From the NCBI RefSeq assembly GCF_017377855.1, contig NZ_JAFREP010000047.1, positions 1 through 64,000 on the forward strand: a stretch of 64,000 nucleotides of DNA, read 5' to 3'. This DNA comes from Acanthopleuribacter pedis. GTDB lineage: Bacteria; Acidobacteriota; Holophagae; Acanthopleuribacterales; Acanthopleuribacteraceae. The number at the start of each line of letters is the position of its first letter. The stretch's first letter is position 1. This document shows, in pieces, positions 35,832-44,910 of the stretch. The notes under the pieces were generated by a model, which was not told the origin of the DNA, made no database searches, and saw nothing but the letters and a program-made list of their open reading frames with translations. The position numbers and the translations under genes were made by a program.

Positions 35832-36644
35832 ATGACCGATCCCAATGAAATGGGGTTCTTCGACCACCTGGAAGAGCTTCGCAACCGCCTCATCAAAAGT
35901 GTCGGCCTCTGGTTGATCGTTTTCGTCATTTGTTTCATCTACGCCAAGCCGATCTTCGCCTGGCTGGCCGAACCCTTGGTGGAAATCTCCAAGTCCGAGC
36001 ACCTGTTCGCCGCGACCCGCTTCGAGGAACCCTTCCTCGCCAACATGCGCGCCGCCTTCTGGACCAGCTTGATCCTCTCCAGCCTGATTTTTTTCTACCA
36101 CTTCTGGGGCTTTGTGGCGCCCGCGCTCACCAAAGAAGAAAAGTGGTTCGCCATTCCCTTCATCATCTTTATGGCGCTGTTTTTTATCGCCGGCTGCTGG
36201 TTCAGCTTCGAATACGTGTTTCCCTACGCGCTCAGTTATTTAATGGAGTGGAACGCGGGCGAACTCAACGCCTTCACCCGCTCCAGTTACCTCCACATGC
36301 TGTTCCTCTTCGTGATGGGCATGGGTGTTTCCTTCGAACTGCCCCTGGTCCTGCTGTTCCTGGCCAAGGTCGGTCTTGTCACCAGCGGCTTTTTGCTGGA
36401 CAAGTTTCGCTACGCGGTGGTGATCATCTTCATCGCCGCCGCGATTATCACCCCGACACCCGACCCCTTCATGCAAACCTTCCTCGCCGCGCCGATCCTG
36501 CTGCTGTACCTGCTGGGTACGGGCCTGGCCTGGCTGGTCCAAAAGAAGGACGAGGAAGAATTTGAGGCGATGGTGCAGGGCGCCGACGGCGATTCAGCCG
36601 AGGATCAGGACGGGACGCCGATCTCCGAAGATTGGCAAAAATAA
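35832..36644 (+). CDS. tatC: Twin-arginine translocase subunit TatC
   Basis: 270 aa with six hydrophobic segments. It opens FFDHLEELRNRLIKS, the signature of the TatC first cytoplasmic region, and has the conserved FSFEYVFPYAL loop and SFELPLVLLFLAKVG. It is the signal-peptide receptor of the Tat system in the inner membrane. It starts one base after the tatA stop. The C-terminal tail is acidic (about 235-270). Confidence 0.93.
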   Translation: MTDPNEMGFFDHLEELRNRLIKSVGLWLIVFVICFIYAKPIFAWLAEPLVEISKSEHLFAATRFEEPFLANMRAAFWTSLILSSLIFFYHFWGFVAPALTKEEKWFAIPFIIFMALFFIAGCWFSFEYVFPYALSYLMEWNAGELNAFTRSSYLHMLFLFVMGMGVSFELPLVLLFLAKVGLVTSGFLLDKFRYAVVIIFIAAAIITPTPDPFMQTFLAAPILLLYLLGTGLAWLVQKKDEEEFEAMVQGADGDSAEDQDGTPISEDWQK

Positions 36645-36662
36645 CCCCACGAGGCCTTTTTG

Positions 36663-36863
36663 ATGGACGTCAACGAATTGGTGCCGCTCCTGCGCGCACC
36701 CGGCTGCGGCGAGAAGCTGCGCCTCCAAGAACAACGGTTGGTTTGCGAAACCTGCGGGTTCGCCTTCGAAACCGACCCCCACGGCATCCACGTTTTGTTG
36801 CCGGGGCAAGCGGCCGAATGCACGGCCGCTGAACAAAGCCGTAAAACCAACCGCGAAGGATAA
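36663..36863 (+). CDS. Trm112/UPF0434-like small zinc protein
   Basis: 66 aa. LVPLLRAPGCGEKL and RLVCETCGFAF place one Cys in the first strand and a CxxC in the second, in the pattern of the Trm112 family, though the first CxxC is reduced to PGCG. Trm112-like proteins act as methyltransferase activators or have unknown roles in bacteria. A TTG at 36660 could also start it; the ATG is preferred. It lies between tatC (18 bases away) and the heptose kinase (4 bases), so it is likely co-transcribed with them. Confidence 0.65.
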   Translation: MDVNELVPLLRAPGCGEKLRLQEQRLVCETCGFAFETDPHGIHVLLPGQAAECTAAEQSRKTNREG

Positions 36864-36867
36864 GGAA

Positions 36868-37875
36868 ATGGAAGATTTAACCGCGCTCAACAAAACCATC
36901 GACCGCTTTGGCCAGGCCCGCATTGTGGTCGTCGGCGACATGATGCTGGACCGCTTCATTTGGGGCAAGGTCTCGCGAATTTCACCCGAGGCGCCCGTGC
37001 CGGTGGTACAGGTCACCGAGGAGTCGGCCCACCTGGGCGGCGCGGCCAACGTTGTGTGTAACCTGGAGGAATTGGGTTGCAGCAGCGTGCCCGTGGGTTT
37101 GGTGGGCACCGACGCCACCGCCGCTACTTTCCGCGGCTTGTTGGGCCAACGCGGCGTGGATCTGTCCGGCATTGTGGCAGACGATGCCTTTACCTCAATT
37201 CAAAAAACGCGCATCATCGCCCAGCGCCAGCAGGTGTGCCGGGTCGACCGTGAGGGCGAAAACGTCTTTACCGAGGCCCAACACGAGAAAGTGCGCGCCA
37301 GCTTGTTTGCGCAATTGGCTGCCGCCGACGCGGTGATTGTCAGCGATTACGGCAAAGGCTCAATTACGCGCCCGTTGTTGGAAGAACTGACCGCCAAAGC
37401 CGGCACCAAAATCATCAGCGTGGATCCCAAGGAAAACAACTACGACCATTACCACGATGTGACCATTTTGACGCCCAACCGCAACGAGGCCGAGGGCATG
37501 GCCGGCGTGCGTATCAAAGATGCGGAGAGCTTGCGGCAGGCGGCGGCATCGATTTTCGGCAAGCTGTCGTGCCGGTTGTTGCTGATCACCTTGGGCGAGC
37601 ACGGCATGGCCTTGTTCCACGCGCCGGACGACATGGTGCACATCCCAACGCAGGCGCGCGAGGTTTTTGACGTGAGCGGGGCGGGGGACACCGTCATCGC
37701 AACCTGGACCTTGGCGCGCGCGGTCGGCGCCACGCCGCGCCAGGCCGCCGTGTTGGCCAATGCCGCCGCCGGCGTGGTGGTGGAAAAGCTGGGCACGGCC
37801 ACGCTGAACCGCGACGAGTTACGCGGCGCCCTGAAGCGCTGGAACCAAAGCGACAACCGCAAACCTTTTGTGTAG
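36868..37875 (+). CDS. rfaE1: D-glycero-beta-D-manno-heptose-7-phosphate kinase
   Basis: 335 aa PfkB-family kinase. VVVGDMMLDRFIWGKVSRIS and PEAPVPVVQV are distinctive of RfaE/HldE kinase domains; HLGGAANVVCNLEELG and the catalytic SGAGDTVIA (about 270) follow. It phosphorylates heptose-7-phosphate at C1 on the way to ADP-heptose for lipopolysaccharide core. The adenylyltransferase half of HldE is absent, as in the split RfaE1 form. AAGGA lies just upstream, and it ends a short operon that begins with tatA. Confidence 0.9.
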   Translation: MEDLTALNKTIDRFGQARIVVVGDMMLDRFIWGKVSRISPEAPVPVVQVTEESAHLGGAANVVCNLEELGCSSVPVGLVGTDATAATFRGLLGQRGVDLSGIVADDAFTSIQKTRIIAQRQQVCRVDREGENVFTEAQHEKVRASLFAQLAAADAVIVSDYGKGSITRPLLEELTAKAGTKIISVDPKENNYDHYHDVTILTPNRNEAEGMAGVRIKDAESLRQAAASIFGKLSCRLLLITLGEHGMALFHAPDDMVHIPTQAREVFDVSGAGDTVIATWTLARAVGATPRQAAVLANAAAGVVVEKLGTATLNRDELRGALKRWNQSDNRKPFV

Positions 37876-37992
37876 GGACCGCGCGTTCCTCTGCCAAAGC
37901 CCAAGAAAATCCCATCCACCAGCTGGATGATTTTGCCCCACTTGCTACCGAGCCAGGAAAAACCACCTGAGGGCGCGGGTGTCTGGAGCGGA

Positions 37993-38457
37993 CTAGCGCT
38001 TGGGGCCGATGCGCCAGGTGGCTTTGGCCTTGGAGACCACGTCGCCCGCTTCGTCGGTGAGGATCGATTCGATGATCATTTCACGGTCGGCCGTGATGCG
38101 CGTAATTTTTTCGCATTCGCAGGTGGCCGTGAGCGTGCCGCGCGCTTTTTTGGTGTATTCGATGGAGAGGCCGGTGATGATGGCGCGGGCGTCGGGTGGG
38201 AGTTGGGCCGTCATGGCCAGGCCGGTGACAAATTCGGCCAGGTTCATTTGGGCCAAGGCGTGGATTGAGCGCAGGTGGTTGCGCACCGCGCGGCGGTCAC
38301 GGATTTGGGCGCGCGCGTAACCGGGGCGAATCTCTTGGACGCGGGGTTTCACCGAGCCGGTGTAGGGCACCTTGATGCCAATCATTTTGCTGAACAGCCA
38401 CTTGCCCGCGGGTACCTTTTGCATTTTTGTCCACAGGTCCAAAATTTGATTGGCCAT
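37993..38457 (-). CDS. DUF4442 hotdog-fold protein
   Basis: 154 aa. The pattern RDRRAVRNHLRSIHALAQMN, then LAEFVTGLAM, is that of the DUF4442 branch of hotdog thioesterase-like proteins; IEYTKKARGTLTATCE is the central strand. The natural substrate, probably an acyl-CoA or acyl-ACP, is unknown. GGGAGG seven bases upstream supports the ATG. It is convergent with the heptose kinase gene across a 117-base gap. Confidence 0.8.
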   Translation of the reverse strand: MANQILDLWTKMQKVPAGKWLFSKMIGIKVPYTGSVKPRVQEIRPGYARAQIRDRRAVRNHLRSIHALAQMNLAEFVTGLAMTAQLPPDARAIITGLSIEYTKKARGTLTATCECEKITRITADREMIIESILTDEAGDVVSKAKATWRIGPKR

Positions 38458-38826
38458 CCCGCGCCTCCCTTACTAGAATTCAATTCTACGGCATTATGCC
38501 GTATGCCGGGCCGCGGCGGCAAGGGGAGATTTGAGTTGGAATCCAGGGGTCTTGTGATGCCTGTCACGGAAAAATCCAGGTTTGGGGCCCGCGCTTAGGT
38601 CCGCAATCAAAGACGAAAAACGGTTATATGCACTTAATTTGAGAGATTCTTGTGAAAAAAAGCGGTGCAACCTTTGAGAAATCGCCTATATTAAGGAGCA
38701 TCTCCCTTTTGAGTCAATTTGCCCGTGGTTTATGCGTTGTCCGAGTTTTGCGGGCGCGCCAACATCAACCATTACCCGTCGTTTTCCAGTGGTGCGACCG
38801 CTGGGCGACCGCGTGCGAGGTGTAGC

Positions 38827-39108
38827 ATGAGTGAAGTTTCCGACGTCACATTCAGTTTAAGGGACCAAGCATTTCTTAAAGAACTGGGCATCAGTTGCAT
38901 GGCGCCCGGCCTTGAATTTATGTTGCGAGAACACGAAGCAGTTAAAAACGCCGAACCCGAACTCAACAAACGCGCCGAGGGTTACCAAAGCCTCGATCTG
39001 GACCAAGCCACCCTGCAGGCCCTTAGCGAGGAAACGGGTGAAACAGTTGAAGAAATCCGCAATCGTCTGTCTTTAATCCGCGATTTGAAAGACCCGCGGC
39101 GAGGCTAG
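38827..39108 (+). CDS. Small protein, unknown
   Basis: 93 aa, acidic, helical, without signal or membrane segment. The C-terminal half (LDLDQATLQALSEETGETVE) looks like a short helix-turn-helix or coiled region but is not a clear DNA-binding motif. The ATG at 38827 has GAGG six bases upstream; an earlier in-frame start at 38719 would add a Cys-containing segment with no ribosome site. It is monocistronic. No function is assigned. Confidence 0.55.
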   Translation: MSEVSDVTFSLRDQAFLKELGISCMAPGLEFMLREHEAVKNAEPELNKRAEGYQSLDLDQATLQALSEETGETVEEIRNRLSLIRDLKDPRRG

Positions 39109-39875
39109 TTTGAATGGGGCCGGTTTTCCATTCTTTGGAAGGCTGGTTCCGGTTTTGCCGCGTTGTTCTCGCTTTTTTTACAGGATAGGGAGATCGGAGG
39201 ATGCGACCGGGCATGGTTGCCCTTGGTCGCCGCGCCTTCGGCCGGACGGCCGGTTCCCGACCCGGATAAAGCCGCCGCTTCGTTGGATGTTTGTTGCGGA
39301 TGGGTTGATTCAGTTTGTTTCAGGTTAAACCCTTTTCGTCAGGTGTTTCACTGATTCTGTTTTTGTGCTGGGAACCTTAACTTTATGTAATGCCGCGCTC
39401 TTTTTTTTTCGGGAGCCGCGGCTTATTTTGTTTTTGTGGATGTGTCTTTGGTGACCGCCATTTTGCAGATCAACCATGTGGGCACCTTGACGGCGTGCAG
39501 CCGCTGCCTGGGCGGAAGCCCGCTTTTGAAGGTTCAAGGTCGGGGTAAGGGATGGGTTGGATCATCCCGCGATGGGTTGAATGTGACCAATGTAACGTCC
39601 GTGTAAAGTAATTTAGCGATCTTTGTTTACAAAAGAAACACTTGTGATATATCATTTCCATGCTAGCAACCCCCCGTGCCTGGTATCCGGCATTCTGCTG
39701 CCTGTTTCCCCAACCGGCTCGCCCATCTGAGCCGCTTATTCGCTGACCTTTCGATTCATCAGCTTTCTATCAAATCGGCGTGCTCTCGGCCGTTGCGGTA
39801 CCCATCTTGCCGTTTCGGTCTCGGTCTGCCCGCGTTAGGCGGGGTGCGCCTTCTTGTTTTCTTAGAGGAGAGAAC
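39109..39875. other. Spacer with repeat copy, terminator and promoter candidates
   Basis: A 767-base gap. At 39262-39292 there is an inverted copy of the family-2 repeat (ATAAAGCCGCCGCTTCGTTG). At 39392-39422 GCCGCG pairs with CGCGGC around a T-rich loop and is followed by TTATTTTG, a possible terminator. At 39626-39653 TTTACA, 16 bases, TATATC could be the promoter of the metalloprotease gene, leaving a long leader of about 215 bases. Nothing in the gap looks coding. Confidence 0.45.
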
Positions 39876-42311
39876 ATGTTTTCCTTTTGTTTTAAACGGC
39901 TTATCTTTGCCGTCCTGCTTGCTTCCAGCTTGGTTTTGTTCGCACAAAGCCCTGTTTTGCTCAACAACGATCAACCCATTACCGGGCTTTCCGCCGCCCA
40001 AAACCAAACCCTGCGTTATGCGATTGATGTGCCTGCCGGGGCACAAAATCTGGAAGTCGCCATCAGCGGTGGCTCAGGCGATGCCGATCTTTACCTGCGC
40101 TTTGGTCAAGCACCCACCACCGAGGTTTATGACTGTCGGCCCTGGGCCAACGGCAACACCGAAAGCTGCACCGAGGCGGCACCCCAAACCGGTCGCTATT
40201 ACATTAATATTGTTGGCTACAATAGCTTTAACGGCCTTTCCTTGGTAGCCCGCTACGAGGGCGCCGTCTCATCCGGTTTGCAAAACGGCGTGCCGGTTAC
40301 CGGTCTGGCCGCGGCGCAGGGTGAAGAACAGGTTTTTTACCTGGATGTACCCGCCAACGCCGCAAACCTCAAGGTCGCCTTAAGTGGCGGCAGCGGTGAC
40401 GCGGACCTTTACCTGCGCTACAACGAGGCGCCCACCACCACCACCTACGATTGCCGCCCCTGGCGAACAGGTAACACTGAATCATGTGAAGAGGCTTCGC
40501 CCAATCAGGGTCGCTATTACGTGATGGTACGGGCGTACAACAGCTACCAAGGCGTTCAGTTGTTGGCGAGCTTCGAAGCCGACGGCGGCCCCGGCGGCTG
40601 TGAACCCACCAGCGACAACGCGATTAGTCTGACCATGCTCGGCAACGGCCAAGTCAACGAGTTGACCTACAGTTCGTGGATCCGGTCCGGCGGTGATGTG
40701 GCCGTCGATTACGTGATGGAAATCTGCCAACAACCCCAGTACGGCGTGGTCAGCGTCCGCGGCGAACCCATCGTGCTCAGCAACGGTTTCGACCAGGCCT
40801 TTGATTTCTCCTACACCCATCTGGGTCCCCGCGCGAGCAACGACGATCAATTCGCGGTGCGCATCAGTTCCAACGGCAACACCACCGTCGCCGTGTTTGA
40901 CCTGCGTCTCAACAACCCCACCGTGGAACACCCCGTACAGCCGAGTTGTGCCGACATCGACGTCGACAACGACGGTGACGGCATCCCCGATTGCGCCGAA
41001 CAGCCGGGCCGTACTTTTTATGGGATGCCCCTTTATGATTGGGGTGCGCGCCAAAACCAAACCGACATCTTTATTGAAGTGGATTACATGGCCGTTCACA
41101 CCTTGCGCGATTACGACGGCAACGTGATGACCGACAGCGACGGCAATCCATTGCAGGACCACGGCACCCAACCCTTGCGCGAAAGTCTGGATCGTGTCGT
41201 TGAACTCTTTGCGGCGCGCGGTTACGCGGTTCATTTCGATATCGGTGACTTGTACGACCAAGCACCGGGCTTGGATCCCGCCGATTACGATTTGGGTGGC
41301 GGTCAAGCGGTGCCGTTCCAAGAGTACGTCCACCTCAACCGCTGGACCGACACCTACAACGGCCGCGAAATCAATGTTCCCGGCATGACCGAAGACTTTA
41401 TGCCGCAATACTTTGAGAACAATCCCGAACGTTTGCGTGCCTTTTATTACCTACTGGTCGCCAATTCCCAGGGGGGTTCCAACCGGGGTTCTTCCGGCCA
41501 GGCGCCCGATTTGATGGATTACTGGTTTTACTTGTCCATGGGTGGTTCCCGCTGGCGGATGGACGATGACACGCCCGAAAATCGCAACATGTTGATCAAC
41601 GCCCATGCCTCGACCATCGTTCACGAGTTGGGCCACGTGATTGGCTTTGCCCACGGCGGTGACCCTGAAATCCCTTACGATCAAAGCCAGAACCTGAACT
41701 TCAAACCGAACTACATCAGCAGCATGAACTACCTGTTCCAATTGCAGGGTGTGCCGCGTGATTACAGCAACTACACGTTGTTGGACAACATTCTCGACCG
41801 TTACCAGTTCGAGCGTGGCCGTCAAGGCGTTGAGCTTTGTACGGATTTGCTGCGGGAGCGCCGTCCCGATAACAACAGCTGGGGTCGTTTGGTGAATGGG
41901 ATTTTTAGTGATCCATCGCAATTTCACATCGACTACTCGGATGGTGACAAGGCGCCCATCGATGAAAACGCCGTTTCCGAGAGCGGCACCTTGGGTGGTC
42001 TGGATTACGACTGTGACGGTTCGGTTAGCGGCGCTAACGGTCGTTTTGATGTCAACTTCAGCAACACCTACGATGTACTGCACGATTACGACGATTGGGG
42101 CAACCTAACCCTTTACTACCGATACCTGAACTACCGCAACGGCAAGTACTTGATCTCCCCGAACCGCGATGCGGAGCGCGCGCGTTCGCCGGGTGAAGTA
42201 ATCAACCAATTGGACTTGTCGGCCCGCAAAGACGACAAGCCGGTAGGTGTTCAGGAGTGGGTACCGCCGATGTCGTTCTTTGAGGCGATCCACGCCCAGC
42301 AAAAACGTTAA
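39876..42311 (+). CDS. Secreted metzincin-type metalloprotease with two N-terminal PPC domains
   Basis: 811 aa. The signal peptide (about 1-24, LLASSLVLFA) is followed by two PPC domains (about 27-130 and 135-235) sharing SGGSGDADLYLR and DCRPW...TESC. A middle region carries a calcium-binding-like DVDNDGDGIPDC motif near 365. The catalytic domain has HELGHVIGFAH (583-593), the HExxHxxGxxH zinc signature of metzincins, and SMNYLF about 30 residues later as a Met-turn. PPC domains are usually C-terminal; here they come first. GAGGAG at 39865-39870 sets the start. It is presumably exported and acts outside the cell. Confidence 0.88.
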   Translation: MFSFCFKRLIFAVLLASSLVLFAQSPVLLNNDQPITGLSAAQNQTLRYAIDVPAGAQNLEVAISGGSGDADLYLRFGQAPTTEVYDCRPWANGNTESCTEAAPQTGRYYINIVGYNSFNGLSLVARYEGAVSSGLQNGVPVTGLAAAQGEEQVFYLDVPANAANLKVALSGGSGDADLYLRYNEAPTTTTYDCRPWRTGNTESCEEASPNQGRYYVMVRAYNSYQGVQLLASFEADGGPGGCEPTSDNAISLTMLGNGQVNELTYSSWIRSGGDVAVDYVMEICQQPQYGVVSVRGEPIVLSNGFDQAFDFSYTHLGPRASNDDQFAVRISSNGNTTVAVFDLRLNNPTVEHPVQPSCADIDVDNDGDGIPDCAEQPGRTFYGMPLYDWGARQNQTDIFIEVDYMAVHTLRDYDGNVMTDSDGNPLQDHGTQPLRESLDRVVELFAARGYAVHFDIGDLYDQAPGLDPADYDLGGGQAVPFQEYVHLNRWTDTYNGREINVPGMTEDFMPQYFENNPERLRAFYYLLVANSQGGSNRGSSGQAPDLMDYWFYLSMGGSRWRMDDDTPENRNMLINAHASTIVHELGHVIGFAHGGDPEIPYDQSQNLNFKPNYISSMNYLFQLQGVPRDYSNYTLLDNILDRYQFERGRQGVELCTDLLRERRPDNNSWGRLVNGIFSDPSQFHIDYSDGDKAPIDENAVSESGTLGGLDYDCDGSVSGANGRFDVNFSNTYDVLHDYDDWGNLTLYYRYLNYRNGKYLISPNRDAERARSPGEVINQLDLSARKDDKPVGVQEWVPPMSFFEAIHAQQKR

Positions 42312-42582
42312 TTCTCCAGGACCGTGCTTTTGGCCGGGCTCCCTATTCTCCGGGGGGCTCGGTCATTTTTTATTTAGGATGGTTAGGGGATGTTTCGGAT
42401 CGCGGATTGGCTGCTCGGCTCTTTTGCGACCAACCTTCAGTTGGTCGGGCGTGTTCCCGCCGCGGATGAAGCCGTAACTTCGGTTGTTTGAAGATGACCT
42501 CTGCACTTCGTTGCTTTTTGATCTCACGACGTGCCATGAAGAGGCGCTAGAACCTATGCCCAGACCCGTGCAGCGCAAGTGG

Positions 42583-42644
42583 CGCTAAAAAATGGGTGGG
42601 GCCCGACCGAGCTTGCTCGGTTGGGCGGGCCCGATTTTTTAGCG
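42583..42644. terminator. Long bidirectional stem-loop
   Basis: CGCTAAAAAATGGG and CCGACCGAG on the left pair with CTCGGTTGGGCGGG and CCCGATTTTTTAGCG on the right around CTTG. The arms are close to 28 bases, with A-run and T-run at the two outer edges, so it could end transcripts from either side. It lies about 270 bases past the metalloprotease stop. Confidence 0.65.
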
Positions 42645-42955
42645 GAGCGGTCCTTGACTCGGGTGGTGACGCGCTAAGCTCAATGCAGGCCGGCGGGGCG
42701 AACGCTTCACTCACATCAGTTTTTCCGTCGGCCGTGGCAATTGCCGGCGCGTCGGCCCCACCCGTGTCAAGGATGCGCGGTGGCGTTCCTAAACAGCCGC
42801 GTCGTCATCGCCAAGCGCTTCTACCCAGCCCGTGGTGGTGGGGTTCCCAAACAGCCGCGTCATCATCGCCTTTCTTATCCGGTGCTGACTACGTCGGTCC
42901 CGTGTCTCGAGCCTTCATCAAATTACCGCTGCCGGTAAAACCCAAACGTGGATCC

Positions 42956-43003
42956 AAAAAAAACGGCACCATCCGCAAACAATAGCCGTGGATGATGCCG
43001 TTT
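42956..43003 (-). terminator. Intrinsic terminator of the MFS transporter gene
   Basis: Read on the minus strand, AAACGGCATCATCC pairs with GGATGGTGCCGTTT and is followed by a run of T. It begins 20 bases past the transporter stop. The left arm shares ACGGCATCATCC with the family-2 dispersed repeat. Confidence 0.82.
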
Positions 43004-43022
43004 CAAGTTCAAGTTTCAGGTT

Positions 43023-44288
43023 TTAGTGGCAGGAGGCCTCCGCGGGGAGCGGTTCCGCCGCGGCTGCGCTGGGTTGTTCCTTGCCGTTCCAGTGTTTGGC
43101 TAGGTAGACGGCGGCAACCCAAATGATCACACCTACCAAGCCGACACCGATCCAAAACGCAACCGGGGTAACCCGTTTCTGGATCCACAGCCCAATAGGG
43201 GGACCGAGCAGGAGGCCTACCGAGGCCGAGGCCGCGTACACGCCCATGTACTCACCAGTTCGGTTACCCGCCCGCGCCGCCGCGATGGTGTTGGAAAAGG
43301 GCAGCGAAAGCATTTCACCGGAAGTGAACACGATGGTGCACACGCTTATCCACAGGAAGGAACCATCGATCACCATCATGGCCAGACCCAGGCTGAACAG
43401 GAAGGCGCCGACCCCGAACAAACGGATGTGGTTAAAGCGTTCGATGGTGTGGACCAACGGCATTTCAAACAGCAGGATGACCAGGGAGCTGATGGAAAAG
43501 ATGTACCCGATGTCGCGTTCGGAAAACATCAGGTCGGTTTTGAGGTACAGCGGCAACGTGCTGAAGAATTGGAAGATGATCACGAAAAACAGCGTGACCA
43601 AAACCATAAACGCCATGAAGGGGCCGTCGCGGAAAGGGGCGCGGCCGAGTTCCGCGGCGCTTGCAGCAGCGTCTTTTGCCGATTTGGATGTGGGTGCGTG
43701 GTCGAAGAAGAAGTGGACCATCACCATAAAGGCCAAGGCGGCAAAGATACAGGTCAAACCGTCGACCAAAAAGATCAGGTTGTAATCGGCCTCGGCGAGA
43801 TGGCCGCCGACCGCGGGGCCGATGCCCATGCCGAGTGTGCCCGCCAATCGCAGCATGGTGAAGGAGCGGGTGCGGTTCTCGTCCGTGGTGCTTTCGGCAA
43901 CGGCCGTCATGATCGCGGGTCGGAAGGCGTCGGCCAAGAGGCTGATCACAAAACAACCCGCGGCAAGCACGGCAAAACCTTCGAGGAAAAGGAAGCCGAT
44001 AAAGCCGAGGCCCGCGCCCAGCAGGGTAAGCGTAATGACGCGGATGGCGCCGAAGCGGGCCGTCAGTTGGCCGCCCAGGTAGGAGCCGGAGACCGAGCCG
44101 AACCCGAAGGCGAGGAGCATCAAGGCCGCCTGGTCCTCATTGAGACCGCGGCTTTGGGTGAGAAATAAGGTCAGGAAGGGGAGCACCATGGTGCCGGCGC
44201 GGTTAACGAGAAGAACAAGCGCCAGAATCCAAACGGCTCGTGAAACGCCGCGATAGGTATCGCGGTACCATATTAAAAGTGCTTTCAA
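43023..44288 (-). CDS. Major facilitator superfamily transporter
   Basis: 421 aa with about 12 hydrophobic segments. GSVSGSYLGGQLTARFGAIR in the loop after helix 2 is the MFS motif-A region (normally GxLaDrxGrr). The central loop (about 195-215) contains a short charged stretch, and the C-terminus is polar with Ala and Glu. It probably exports a small molecule or drug (MdtH-like layout); the substrate is unknown. It appears to start at a TTG (44288) with GGGTGAG just upstream. Confidence 0.85.
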   Translation of the reverse strand: MKALLIWYRDTYRGVSRAVWILALVLLVNRAGTMVLPFLTLFLTQSRGLNEDQAALMLLAFGFGSVSGSYLGGQLTARFGAIRVITLTLLGAGLGFIGFLFLEGFAVLAAGCFVISLLADAFRPAIMTAVAESTTDENRTRSFTMLRLAGTLGMGIGPAVGGHLAEADYNLIFLVDGLTCIFAALAFMVMVHFFFDHAPTSKSAKDAAASAAELGRAPFRDGPFMAFMVLVTLFFVIIFQFFSTLPLYLKTDLMFSERDIGYIFSISSLVILLFEMPLVHTIERFNHIRLFGVGAFLFSLGLAMMVIDGSFLWISVCTIVFTSGEMLSLPFSNTIAAARAGNRTGEYMGVYAASASVGLLLGPPIGLWIQKRVTPVAFWIGVGLVGVIIWVAAVYLAKHWNGKEQPSAAAAEPLPAEASCH

Positions 44289-44442
44289 TTCTCACCCCCA
44301 ATCGCGAACAAAGGGTTCGCGGGAGAACAAATGCTGTGGTTGTGGTTGGTTCAAGAAGGTGAGTCGGCAAACCATCGTGAAACCGTATTTTAAACGACAA
44401 GATGACGCCTATCTACCCTCAAAAATTTGTAAAAAAGATCCG

Positions 44443-44661
44443 AAGAAACCCAGTTTCTTGGATGGTCGGGCTAGAGCAAGGTGCGCGCCGGCTCGCGGGA
44501 ACCGGCTCAGGACATTGGGGCGCAAAGGCTCAGCGAAAGGGCGTGTGGCGAGGGTGGAAAATATTTCCAGTTAGGCTATCTAGAATTATCTCGATATATC
44601 GTATCTAATACCACAGGGTCCCCTCTGACAATGGCTGTCGGCATGCCGACATTTTTGTCTG
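44443..44661 (+). ncRNA. Candidate structured non-coding RNA upstream of the vWA gene
   Basis: Within the 622-base gap 44289-44910 this stretch has four stems in series: AAGAAAC/GTTTCTT (44443-44459), GCCGG/CCGGC (about 44487-44506), GGAAA/TTTCC (44556-44568), and TGTCGG/CCGACA nested inside GACAA/TTGTC (44627-44661), the last with ATTTTT like a terminator. No convincing open frame is present. The RNA would lie 250 bases before the Ro-like vWA gene. No known RNA family was recognised, and the rest of the gap shows nothing clear. Confidence 0.35.
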
Positions 44662-44910
44662 GTATGTTTTTGTTGTATTTGAACTTTTTAGGACACGGCT
44701 AATAGCTTGAAAAAGGAGGGTTAACCCTATCTTCTCTACGTGGCTTAGGTTAAAACCCGCAACATGGCAAAGTTGGCACCGCCTATGCAAAAGCCTCTAG
44801 CGCCGGATGTGGGACTTCCACCGCGACTTCCGAACTTAGGCTTGTTACCCTTCCGTGGCGCGTCGCGGCCTTTCGCCCCATCCGGTTTTCAACGTTTTGC
44901 GGGGGTTGCC

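Larger units (their letters stand above)
42312..43022. other. Spacer rich in hairpins and repeats
   Basis: A 711-base gap between the metalloprotease and MFS genes. It contains an inverted family-2 repeat copy (42441-42480), a long stem-loop (42583-42644), two direct repeats (42783-42812 and 42841-42870, both ending AACAGCCGCGTC[G/A]TCATCGCC) and the terminator at 42956-43003. A 129-codon frame crossing it is built of these repeats and is not called. Confidence 0.55.

Noticed and set aside
42596..42985. 129-codon gene between the protease and transporter
   Set aside because: It is composed of hairpin and direct-repeat sequence and runs through the transporter's terminator.
44517..44540. Cyclic-di-GMP (GEMM) riboswitch suggested by GGGGCGCAAAGGCTC
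   Set aside because: The other conserved GEMM pieces (GGCAAACC with GAAA loop, and the receptor pairing) are not found in the right places.
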